Both the position numbers and the translations under genes were made by a program. Source: Elymus sibiricus (lineage: Eukaryota > Streptophyta > Magnoliopsida > Poales > Poaceae). Taken from it: DNA of 64,000 bases. The notes below the pieces were generated by a model that was not told the DNA's origin, did not search any database, and saw only the letters and a list, made by a program, of their open reading frames with translations. The stretch covers positions 281,779,166 to 281,843,165 of the forward strand of contig CM077666.1 in the NCBI GenBank assembly GCA_039707655.1, read 5' to 3'. Positions 11,508-21,330 of the stretch are shown in pieces (the first letter of the stretch is position 1; the number at the start of each line of letters is the position of its first letter).

Positions 11508-12165
11508 AATCCTAGCAGTAGCGCGGGTCTTAGGTGTATCAGTAGCGCGAGTACTCACGCTACTGATAAGGCCCTACAACTAATTTGTATCAGTAGCGCG
11601 TGTTGAACCGCGCTACTGCTATACATGCGGAGAAGTAGCGTGCTTTACCGGGATGCGCTGCTGCTAATAGCTGCAGCGCTCTACAGTAAGATGCGCTACT
11701 GCTAAGTGCGTGCTGCTGCTAACTTTACTCCCCTCGCTACTGCTAGTTTTATTAGTTTCTGATTTTTTTCTGCATATTTGTTTTGTATTTGTACAGGCTT
11801 TATACAATAATCTCTAGCATATCATACACATACAAATGTAATCATAGCATACACATATAAATAGTCTCATCAAATCATGTCTCGTCATCATCGGTATACA
11901 CGAGAAAAGCTATCACTATGAGTGAGAGCGGAACTATGCAGTACATGAGGCGGCGGTTATGAGAAAACCCTAGCAGTAGCGCTGGTTTTTGAGCTATCAG
12001 TAGCGTGGGTGCCCGCGCTACTGCTATAGCGCTACAACTAATTTTTAGCAGTAGCGCTGGTTACCCAGCGCTACAGCTAAAGTTTAGCAGTAGCGCCTCT
12101 TAACCAGCGCTACTCCTAACCAAGTTATCAGTAGCGTGCTTCTCTAACCTGCGCCACTGTTAAAC
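11508..12165. repeat. Left subterminal repeat array of CACTA 1
   Basis: Repeated 10-12-mers of the form AGCAGTAGCGC and its complement GCGCTACTGCT, often paired as short inverted repeats (for example 11512-11570 and 11975-12090). A unique stretch (about 11745-11960) divides the array. In CACTA elements such subterminal repeats bind the TNPA-like protein that brings the ends together. Confidence 0.85.
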
Positions 12166-12259
12166 GCACATATTCCTTTTTTATATTTATGTTGTATTTA
12201 CACACGGTTACACATATTAATATACAACATCAATAATTATTGTGCCAGCAACTACATTT

Positions 12260-12382
12260 AGATTAAAGTGGATGGATGCAAGTGATCATGTTGAATTAGA
12301 AGAAAATATGATGTTGCCAATCGCAACATCGTATTTTCCTCTAGTTCAACATGATCACTTGCATCTGTCCACCTTAATCAAA
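12260..12382. repeat. Near-perfect foldback, about 60-bp arms
   Basis: The left arm 12260-12319 (with GATGCAAGTGATCATGTTGA) and right arm 12321-12382 (with TCAACATGATCACTTGCATC) are inverted copies with about six mismatches and almost no loop. A transcript would form a miRNA-precursor-sized hairpin. It lies between the left subterminal repeats and the end of the minus-strand pseudogene. Confidence 0.88.
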
Positions 12383-12545
12383 TATATGTCATATAACTCA
12401 TCATCATCTTACTCATCTAACAACTCATCATCATCTTAATCATACCAAGTTAAAATCTCATAAAATAGAAAAACATCATAATAGTAATCATCCTAATCGA
12501 TCATGTAAGTTAATATAAACCAGAAAAACTTCTCTCTCATAGGAC

Positions 12546-13740
12546 CTAGTCCTCCCTCATAGGTAAAATGACATAAAACAGAATAACACCTATGTCTCCA
12601 TGATGAAGCAAAGAGATCCAATGGTCTCCAACTTGTGGCTTGCGATCCTTCTTTATTTCTCCCCATGCTTCAATTTGGAGCCGTCTTGGTGGTTTGCGCT
12701 CAGTCGAGTATGCAAAAGAGAACTGGGGCCTCATAGGGCTTTTAATTGTCATATTACCTTCGCCATGCATCAACGGAGGCACTACTTCATTTGGCAGTTT
12801 CTGTTGAAGAACATAATAGTAGCCTAGTTAGCAATGTAATCAACACCATTTATGCAATAGCAGTGTACTTAATTAGCAACTCTTACCAAGATATTTCGGT
12901 GAATGTCATCCGCCCTCAACCTATGCACTAGTGGCATGTAAAATGTATAATTTGGGCCAGTTCCCAAATTATACGGGAAGTTGTCCCTACCAACTAGGAC
13001 ACCAATAACAAAGTTGATAAGATCATCCTTCTCCTCCCAAGTTAGATGTGATCCATAAGTGTAGTGTGTCGTGTTAATTAATTTATGTGTTTCACTCGAA
13101 GAAACGAAATAAGCTGTAAATTGTAAATTAACAAATTTAGTATGTATGAACACCAACTATTTTTAAATATAGAATGCAAATTACTTGACAAATATGCATG
13201 GTTGATAAACTCACATGGAGATAAAACAGGAAGCATATAGACATCCACCCAAATGTCGATGTTACCTTCAATATGATCTTCAGAACCAAGATCGAAGGTT
13301 ATTTCCATATCCTCTTGAAATCCATATGCCTTGCAAAGAGCTTCCCAATTTGAGCACCCTAATTATGTGTTATTAACTGCATTCATTACTTTGACCAGAA
13401 ATGTGTGACCATGTTTAGTCCTCAGGTTAGCTCTCCTCGTCTCCATACTCTCGTGGTCCTCAAAACCAGGCCTCTCCAAGACATATCATCTTGCATGGCA
13501 GGGGATGAACTAGTTGAATTGTATAAAACAGAAATTAGTCATTGAAGCAAATAAATAGAAGTCATGCTTAATTACAAAAAAACACTTGTCATCGTTGCGT
13601 ACCGTAGAAACAATGAAGGTCTTCTCAAGCTTGATGGGGAAGAACCTGTCGTCTCGCAGCCCAGGATTGTCGCAAAGACCCTTATCTTCGCCGCAGAGTT
13701 CACATGCTTGGATCCTATCGTCGTCATCAGACGACAACAT
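12546..13740 (-). pseudogene. Four-exon CACTA cargo gene (B3-like?), broken
   Basis: Exons by splice signals and phase are 13740-13603, 13509-13215, 13113-12887 and 12800-12546. The introns begin GTACGC, GTGAGT and GTAAGA and end in TAG or CAG, and phases agree across all joins (0, 1, 0). Exon 1 has a CELCGEDKGLC cysteine cluster. Exon 2 has 'CSNWEALCKAYGFQEDMEI', which resembles the end of a plant B3 DNA-binding domain. Exon 4 ends VILFYVILPMRED. In-frame stops at TGA 13488-13486 and TAA 13365-13363 break exon 2. I recall similar predicted proteins repeated in Triticeae, but the B3 assignment is only a suggestion. The 5' UTR starts with one arm of the CACTA inverted repeat (13769-13855). Confidence 0.7.
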
Positions 13741-13768
13741 TTCCTGTGTTCATGATTCAAAAATTACG

Positions 13769-13855
13769 GCATGACCACTGCTAATGTAAGACATATTGAT
13801 CGCCTAAAATTTGCCGGAACGGAAAGAAATCAACATTTCAGCAAAACATAGGCAC
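13769..13855. repeat. Half copy of the CACTA leader inverted repeat
   Basis: It contains TTTGCCGGAACGG, then ATCAACATTTCAGC, then AAAACATAGGC, matching the right arm of the hairpins at 15018-15202 and 57901-58092. It starts about 30 bp upstream of the pseudogene ATG at 13740 (minus strand). Confidence 0.8.
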
Positions 13856-15017
13856 TAGGAGGGGTTCCCTGCAATAACATACACACATGTCCAAATAGAC
13901 CTAATTCACTTTCGGTTGACTTTCGGTCCATTGAGGCTTTCCTTAAATAACTCTCATATCTTATGGTGTGTTGGTGCACACGTCTCACACTGATATGGTG
14001 GTGTATATATGTTGGTGGACACTCTCTCACACTAATAGTTCGACCGTCGATGATGGGCGCACCTCCTCTCCTCACGTTGCGCATTACACCGAGGTATATA
14101 TCGAAAGAAGAGAAGAGGAGGAAGCGCCCCCCACGACAACAGTCGGGATTCCTCCATCAAGAACACACATGAAAGTCACACAAGGAGCAACGAGAGACCG
14201 AAAGTCACACACACATTATACCGATATAATATACATTTATAATGAACTCGAATATAATATCTCTAATACATCATCTCAAATAATCCAGTTAATGCATCAT
14301 CAAATATTAACTAATATACATCTCGAATATTATCATATAAGATCACTAATACAGATCGAATATCCTAGAATCCAAAGTGGAGGATGGTGAACTCGGTTCA
14401 CTAGTGGTTTCTGAGTCGCTGGCGGTGGACACCCAAATATAAGGAACCATCACCGGATCATAACTCGGGTGAGATCCCTAAAGAACCTGCCAGGTATTGG
14501 AGAACATGGCGTCCAACGCCGCCATGTATCGTCCTCCTCCCTGACACGGCGATGTACCACCTCCGTGGGGGGCCGCTCCCTCTGCACCGAAAGTGGCCCA
14601 CGCGACCGCCACCAAAGAAGCTTCGGGTCGACGACGAGACCCGGATTCCTCACCAAGCTCCGAGCCCGGGAAGGTAGCACCTCCCAGTGCCAGCCCGATG
14701 GAGCCCAGTCCCGGACATTGCGCCTCTCAAGGATGTCGCCGCCGACTCGACGATGAGGATGCCGGTCGGGCATCATCGACTTCAAAAACAAATTCCTATG
14801 AGAACATTTTCTTATCGTTTAATGTTTTACTTTCAAGTTATCTTCTTACAAATAAGCGAACAATTTATTTTTTTCACATAAAAACATTATATAAAACATG
14901 TCCAAAACACATTTTTGACTCATTTTTTACCCAGTTTTCCGGAACATTTTTACTCATTTAAAGCAATCGGGCGGAACGCCATGTGGCATGACCATTATTA
15001 AAATAAGTCATAAAAAA
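13856..15017. other. CACTA 1 interior, AT-rich with a GC-rich block
   Basis: 14390-14780 is sharply GC-rich in AT-rich surroundings and stays open on the minus strand for 113 codons (14791-14450) and on the plus strand for 122. I recognise no domain. A captured host fragment is possible. The segment lies between a half copy and a full copy of the leader inverted repeat, so it may be an insertion into that repeat. Confidence 0.4.
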
Positions 15018-15202
15018 GGTCTATGGTTTGCCGGAATGCCATTTCCCAATAAATCTCGGCACTCGATATGCCTACTTTCTAGCACAAGTCATGCCAAAAT
15101 TCATGGGAAATTTCGGCATGACCTTTGCTAAAAAGTGGACATATCAAGCGCCTGAAATTCACCGAAACGGAAATGAATCAACATTCCGGCGAAACATAGG
15201 CC
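15018..15202. repeat. Leader inverted repeat (hairpin) of CACTA 1
   Basis: The left arm begins GGTCTATGGTTTGCCGGAATG and the right arm ends CATTCCGGCGAAACATAGGCC. The centre contains GCACTCGATATG paired with CATATCAAGCGC. This is the same foldback as at 57901-58092 in CACTA 2. Confidence 0.85.
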
Positions 15203-16290
15203 ACTCGGATCATTTACCCAGCACATAACCATCACTTTCCTAACATCACATGTCCAAAATATCACATGTCCAAATTCCAAACTTCACATGTCCACATATC
15301 AGATGTCCACTTCAAATTTGCATATAACAGCAAGAAAAATATAGAATTTGAAGAAAATGCAATAAGTCCTTTTTCTTCACAATATTTGAAACTAAATTCA
15401 GCCTACCTAAATTTCTGTCCTAATTTGAAACCTAGCTAAATTTCTGTCCTAATTTGAAAACCTAGTTAATTTCATACTAATTAACTAGGTTCATACTTCC
15501 TAATCTGTCCTAGGGTTCATACTAATTCACGTAGGGTTTATCAATTCTATTTTATATTTAAATAGCAACAATTGCTTTAACTAAAAAAATTAAATACCTA
15601 GAATTCTGTCAACTACACCTAAAACACCTAAAATACCTAGAATTCATTTAACCCATACTAATTCTTTTTTTTAACTAGGGTTCATACCAACTAATTAACT
15701 ATAGGGATCATACTAGCTATTTCATCAACACATTTTCTGAAATTTGAATTCACAATTTTCTGAATTTTTAATTCACAACATCATTTCCTAACACCAACCT
15801 AATTCACCTACTGTTTTTCAATTGTAAATTAAACCTAGCTATTTCATGAACCCTAGAACCTAACTACAAAACCTAACTACATGAACCCTAGAACCCTAGA
15901 ACCCTTAGGCAGAAAGACAGAGAGAGAGAAGGAGGGGCAGAGGACTTACAAGGGGCTAGGGGAGACGTCGGCGACGAGGTGGAGCTCGGGGGAGATGTCG
16001 GCGACGAGGTGGAGCTCGGGGGAGACGAGTGTGGGTGGAGGAGCGGGTGGCGACGGAGGGCGCGCGGGCGGCGACGGACAGGGCGTGGGCAGGCGACGGA
16101 GGGCGGCGACGGACGGGGCGCGGGCAGGCGACGGAGGGCAGCGACGGACGGGGCATGGGCAGGCCATGGAGGGCCACGACGGATGGGGCTCGGGCAGGCG
16201 ACGGATGGCGATGGCGGCGTCGGAGCAGAGGGATCGAATGGGGAATGGGATGGAGGAAAGAACTAGAGGAGGAAGCCCACGTGGCGGTTA
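15203..16290 (-). promoter_or_regulatory. Promoter/leader module of the CACTA 1 cargo gene
   Basis: Reading toward the gene on the minus strand there is a pyrimidine-rich leader (complement of the GA/GC-rich 15900-16260), then an AT-rich stretch with several CTAGG/CCCTAG copies (15480-15900), then the hairpin. The same order occurs in CACTA 2 at 58500 to 57900 and at 63300 to 62280. The G-rich block has a 15-20 bp imperfect period, giving spurious glycine/arginine ORFs on every frame. Confidence 0.5.
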
Positions 16291-16299
16291 TGTCAAGAT

Positions 16300-16740
16300 A
16301 GCAGTAGCGCGTTTCTATAAAACGCGCTATAGCTACGGTAGCTATAGCGTGTTTTAGGTAAAAGCGCTACTGCTACCTGACGTAGCTATAGCGCGTTTTA
16401 TGACAGGCCGCTACTGCTACCTGACATAGCTATAGCGCGCTCCTGGGAGAGGCGCTACTGCTAAGTGGGGCCCGCCATGTGGCCAGGTTCAAACTTAGCC
16501 GTAGCGCCCTACCCAAAAAATGCGCTACTACTATTCTGTTAGCAGTAGCGCATTTACCCTGGGCGCGTTACTACTAAACCTAGCCTGGCGACAATGGCGG
16601 GGCAATATTAGTAGTAGCGCTTTTTTTCCTGCCATGCTACTGCTAAGTAGTTAGCAGTAGCGCCTGTTCTGGACGTGCGTTACAGCTATTTAGCAGTAGC
16701 ACCGCTTTTTATCCAGCGCTACTGCTAAGGTTTTGTGTAT
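16300..16740. repeat. Right subterminal repeat array of CACTA 1
   Basis: More than ten copies of AGCAGTAGCGC/GCGCTACTGCT variants, in both orientations and often with the spacing of short palindromes, ending next to the terminal TTTTCCCTAGTATTG. It mirrors the left array. Confidence 0.88.
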
Positions 16741-16759
16741 AAGGTTTTCCCTAGTATTG

Positions 16760-16956
16760 AGACCTTTTAGACCACTTGCAAACCCCCCTATATTTCTTAA
16801 CTCTTCTAAGATTTCAAAGAAACCGAAGATTTTTGCCTTACCACTTCCACCATTTTTCTCTTGGCTCTCCTCACCTTATTTTCAAAAGTTTGCAAATGGT
16901 TGTTAGTACCCTTACGCCCCTAACCACTGGATTCCTTGTAATCCTCGTGGGTAACC
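16760..16956. other. Old substrate between CACTA 1 and the solo LTR
   Basis: 197 bp without coding features. It joins the DNA left of 11495 and, on the other side, the DNA right of 34618 once the insertions are removed. Confidence 0.5.
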
Positions 16957-18409
16957 TGTAACACCCCAAAATTTTAACCATGTTTTTATTAATTAAAATT
17001 TGGCCAGAAATAAAACTTTTTATTATATTGGTCTTTTGCTGATTTCAGAACCACTCCTTTTCTGTGTATTGTAAAATTCTTCCCTCCTATTAGAAACTGT
17101 TGAAATATATTGTGGGGCTTGAATGCTTTCTTAAAACATTTGATTTTTGTTGGGTATATAAGTGGAAGCATTTGTATAATATTTTTGCCAAGCTTCAATT
17201 CTTTTAAAGTTGCATTTCCATTCTTTTAAGGGCCCCCTTTGCACTAGAACTGCTTTAAATATTTCTTCATAAATTCTATAAAAATTTGGAGAGGTCAAGC
17301 ATTGCCCACAGATCACTTTTATGCAAAAACCTCTCTTAGTATTTTGGAAATTTTGAGCTCCACCTCAAGTTTTCAAATCTGGTTCAGTTTGTAGTTCGCA
17401 CTGCAACCTATTTAAATATTTATTTAAAAAATCCATAAAAAATTGGGGATGTCATTAGATGTATATAACTCATTTTTATGCAAAAACCCATTAGTGTTCT
17501 TTGAAATATTTGAGCAAAACATCCTCATTTCTATTCTGGTCCAGATGGGCAGTTTGAACTACAACCCTATTTTATTTTGCCCTAATGACCATGAGATTTT
17601 TCCTTATTATAGTCCTTCCAACCAAACACTTAAGTCCTGAAGATCAGACCCAAACTCATCTTTTTAGTCCACCAAAACATCCTCTACAGTTTCTGTCCAG
17701 ATTTGGATTCTGACAAACATTACACTACCAAGTTTCTTGTTTTGCCAATCTAACTCCGCCATCATCTGTTTCATCTAAAGAGACTCCATTCTGCCAATTT
17801 TCATCTCTAGCAAAGCTCCATAGGTGGCTCTGTCATTTTGACGAACACCTAGAGTGCATAGACAGAATTGGCACGGTCCTAAGATTGTATTGGAAAGCTG
17901 CCTCCCAGGCCAAACTAACATGTCCTCTAGGCATGTTTTTCCCTCAAGCTCAATCCTGCTAAATTCCACTGGCATCCAAGCTCGATAGGTCGCCTTGGCA
18001 TTCCGTCGAGCGGTCACCGTGTGTGCACCGGGCGCAGCCAGAGCGCGCGTTTTGCACATGCTGCGCCCGAGCCGCCGCGTCCCTGGACAGCGCCTCCCCC
18101 GAGCTCATCCTGATCCATTCGCTGCTCGCTGCATAGCGCCAAGCCCCGACCAGCATCCCCCCATGAGCTCTACAGCACCCCGCCACACCCGCAAGCTGCC
18201 ACGGCCGCCGCTAGCAGAGCTCTGCCATGGCCGGCACTGGCCAAACCATCTCCGCTCGCCAGCTGCCCCTGGAGCAGAACCGGCTCTTCCGCTAGCCCCT
18301 GTCGTGCTCCCCAAAGCCCTGCCACGTCACCCCGACAACAGTGGCGACGTACCACCATGGCCGCCGTCGTGCTTATCCTCGAGCACGTGATGAACCGATG
18401 TCGCCAGCC

Positions 18410-18416
18410 TATAAAA
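18410..18416 (+). promoter_or_regulatory. TATA box in the large solo LTR
   Basis: TATAAAA in the context CCTATAAAAGG, followed by a C-rich, GC-rich leader (18420-18900). This is the best candidate for the LTR promoter and suggests plus-strand orientation. Confidence 0.5.
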
Positions 18417-20310
18417 GGATCTTCCCCCGAGCTCTGCACCACGGAAGCCACCACTCCACTTTGCTCTGAACCACCTGAAGCAATAAAACGACCATGGGGG
18501 CTCGTCTCCGGCCGAGGCAACCACTGCTGCCATCCAGATGAGCCTGACCTCACCAGAGCCTCTCCCTCTCCACTATAACCACCATAAGCTCCCTAGTAGA
18601 CCCGCGGTCCTATCCCCCTCTTCAATTTTGTTCTGGGGCCGACCATGGGTGAAGTCCCCCTTTCGTAGACACCGTCGTCCGCCAGGGCATGCACCGTCGA
18701 CGACCTCGGTCACATTCCCAACCATGAAGACCACCGAGAGAACCACCTAGGCCTTCTGCATCCGTTCCCGCACTCAGTGCTTTGAGATCTGCCGTCAATC
18801 CCGACGAGGAGCGCCGGAGCTCCTCCTCTCTTCTGCTGGAGAAGAAGGAGCGGGCGGCCACTGGTCAAACATGACCCGCAGGCCAAGAAGGCCCACTGTC
18901 AGTCAATCAGCGCCTTTCCAGCTCGTCGTAAGTGGAGGTGCATTTCTATAAGTACGCTTTCTTGTTTAGAATACGTATTCGAGTCCAAACCGTTTTCTTT
19001 TAGTCTTTTTCTAAAAATCAGATTTTGAACTATCTTTGACTGCTTATAACTTTTTAAATACAACTTCAAACAAGTTGATTTTTTTTCTGTTATTCCTCAA
19101 ATTTCATCTAGTTTATTTACATATTTATTTCAAAAATACTCCAACAACTTTTCTGCACTGTTTTGGGAATGTGTGTTGATTTGAATTTTTCAAAAATAGG
19201 AAAATTTTGGAGGGAAGAATACCTTCAAATTCTTGGAGTGCACCCCCTTCTCCAACCCAAGGCAAGCATCTTGAACACATGATATGATATTTTGTTGGTT
19301 GAATGCTTGCTAGGAGAAGTAAGCCATGCTTATGTCACATGAAATAATGAGTTTTGCATAAGATGATAAGCCATGCATGAATGCATATGATGAGAAGTTG
19401 ATTTGCTGTGATCATGTGATATACATGTGAAGTGGTTACTGCCTCATGCCACGTATGCCTGAGCTGGTCCGGACAAACTTCAGGGAGAAGTTTTGTCCTG
19501 GATAAAGTATGACCGTGAAAAATGGTATCTCGTGGTGACGAGAGAAATCAGTGAGGGCATGACGAGGCATGATGGGTGGTGAACCTGTTAGTGATTGGAC
19601 AGAAGTATTTGCTGTGCTAACCTTTGCAAGGAAAGTTGAACCTCCTGAGTCGACCATAGATCGAGTCTTGCACCAGTAACCCCCATACTTGAATCGTGCT
19701 ACCACTTGTCCCTGCCATGGGTTGGGTATGGTCGAGTAAGTCGTCAACCCCTTTCCTTGCACACACCGTACAGAGAGGCCATAGTGAAAGATACCACTGA
19801 TCCTGGTAGGCATGTCACTTGGTCCGGGGGCATGGGTGTTTCCGGTTGGGGCCGAGAGGGGGGCACCCCTTAGTAGCGCGCGATATAAATTTGATCCCAT
19901 GCTAATCGAGGTTGTAGCCTCCCCACTTAGAGTTTTGCTTAATGAATGTCGTGGGTGATTCCAGGCATCGGGAAGTTAAGCTGGTGTGTGTGGGTCAGGT
20001 GTGTTTTCAATTCAAAGACCGTGAGCGGAATTAGTCCCGGTGGACTAAAGGAATCCGTTACTCGTGGGTAAAGAGTACACCCTCTGCAGAGTTTATATCT
20101 ATTTGAATAGCCGTGTCCATGGTTAAGGACTGTAGTCTGGGATGGGTCAAGTGTCGGTCTTAGTGTCGGTCTTCGGAGGAAAACTTCTAAACCGGAATAT
20201 TGAGCATGATGTGTGACAAATGATGATTATGATTATTATTATTGTGAACTAACCATGTTATTTATTTGTATTGCTGAGTATCACTTGGGATGGTTCTACT
20301 TCCTAGATAC

Positions 20311-20673
20311 TCATTATGATTATGATTATATAAGCCCTTTATGTGGCGTCGCACAGACGCTCGACTGTGGCATGCTTGTTATTTATTTTCCTTATAAGCC
20401 CTTTATTGGACGTCGCACAGACGCCCGACTGTGGCATGCTTGTTATTTATTTTCCTTATAAGCCCTTTCTGTGGCGTCGCTCAGACGCCCGACTATGGCA
20501 TGCTTGTTATTTATTCTCCTTATAAGCCCTTTCTGTGACGCCGCTCAGACGCCCGACTGTGGCATGCTTGTTATTTATTTTCCTTATAAGCCCTTTATGT
20601 GGCGTCGCTCAGACGCCTGACTATGGCACGCATGTTATTTATTTTTCTTCTAAGCCCTTTATGTGGCGTCGCT
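20311..20673. repeat. 64-bp tandem repeat in the solo LTR, left part
   Basis: The CGTCGC core recurs at 20347, 20411, 20475, 20539, 20603 and 20667, exactly 64 bp apart. Each unit has the form GGCGTCGCTCAGACGCCCGAC, then TGTGGCATGCTTG, then a TTATTTATTTTC stretch. The array is interrupted by the nested gypsy and resumes at 33953. Confidence 0.95.
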
Positions 20674-21263
20674 TGATGGGGATATGTACTTAGGGTAGGG
20701 TCATAGGCCTGACCTACATACTCCACCTAAGGACACTGCCCCGGAAAGCTTAAAGGCTACGAGTAAGTCTCCGACTGGAATCACCATGACGCATGAGTCA
20801 CTCGACAATATACACTCGGAGATATCTTTCACTCGACGCTTACCCTTTCACTCGGAAGGACCAGAAGACAGTCGACCACAGAAGCCCAGAAGTCAACCCA
20901 GGGAGGCTAACGGGCAGGCATTCATCAAGACCTTTAATAGCATTTATTGTATACGTTACCAGTAACGTTCACCCCTTTATGACCACGATTAAACCCTTGG
21001 ATGCCGGACACTTATGAGGGGCAGCGCACTCTATATAAGCCACCCCTCCCCTCTGGCACAAGGGTTTGCAACCTTTTGTAACACAACACACATATTTCAC
21101 TCGACAGAGTAGAGAGCTCTCCGGAGCACTAAGACGTAGGGCTGTTATCACTTCCGAGTGAGGCCTGAACTCATACATCTGTGTGTACATCCTCGCCGTA
21201 GCTAGGACTCTGCCCTCTCCATTTGTATCCCTACCATCTACTGTCAGGCTTGTTCCCACGACA
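20674..21263 (+). repeat. 5' LTR of the Tat element
   Basis: 590 bp, TGATGGGGATATG to TTCCCACGACA. It contains TATATAA at 21032-21038 and many CACTCGG/CACTCGAC words. It starts directly after the TCGCT duplication and ends one base before the primer site. Confidence 0.96.
21032..21038 (+). promoter_or_regulatory. TATA box of the Tat 5' LTR
   Basis: CTATATAAGCC, about 225 bp before the LTR end. The copy in the 3' LTR is at 33721-33727. It is the obvious promoter element for the genomic RNA. Confidence 0.7.
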
Positions 21264-21264
21264 G

Positions 21265-21283
21265 TTGGCGCCCACCGTGGGGC
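21265..21283 (+). other. Primer binding site of the Tat element
   Basis: TTGGCGCCCACCGTGGGGC starts two bases after the LTR. This form is common at the primer-site position in grass Tat elements. I do not name the tRNA. Confidence 0.8.
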
Positions 21284-21330
21284 AGGCGTCTAAGCGACTT
21301 CCGGCGAGGTTGCATATTTTCTCCTTCGTC

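Larger units (their letters stand above)
11495..16759. mobile_element. CACTA DNA transposon 1, complete ends
   Basis: The left end CACTACTAGGGAAAA (11495) and right end TTTTCCCTAGTATTG (ending 16759) are inverted copies with one change (AGTAGTG to AGTATTG). The flanks are AGA at 11492-11494 and AGA at 16760-16762 if read with overlap (a16760 g16761 a16762), the 3-bp target duplication expected of CACTA. Both ends carry arrays of AGCAGTAGCGC-like subterminal repeats in both orientations. Length is 5265 bp. No TNP2 transposase is present. The only gene-like content is a broken four-exon minus-strand ORF at 13740-12546, so the element would be non-autonomous. Confidence 0.93.

Noticed and set aside
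15881..16301. Several overlapping glycine/arginine-rich ORFs
   Set aside because: Every frame is open because of a GGCGACGG-type low-complexity leader; no domain, and the region matches a non-coding leader in CACTA 2.
17775..18861. Cluster of 70-130 codon ORFs as a possible host gene
   Set aside because: They sit in the GC-rich leader half of the solo LTR after its TATA box, in conflicting frames on both strands, without domains or splice structure.
21223..21330. Upstream ATG giving a longer Tat gag
   Set aside because: It lies in the LTR and runs through the primer site; the ATG at 21331 is the first usable one in the genomic RNA leader.
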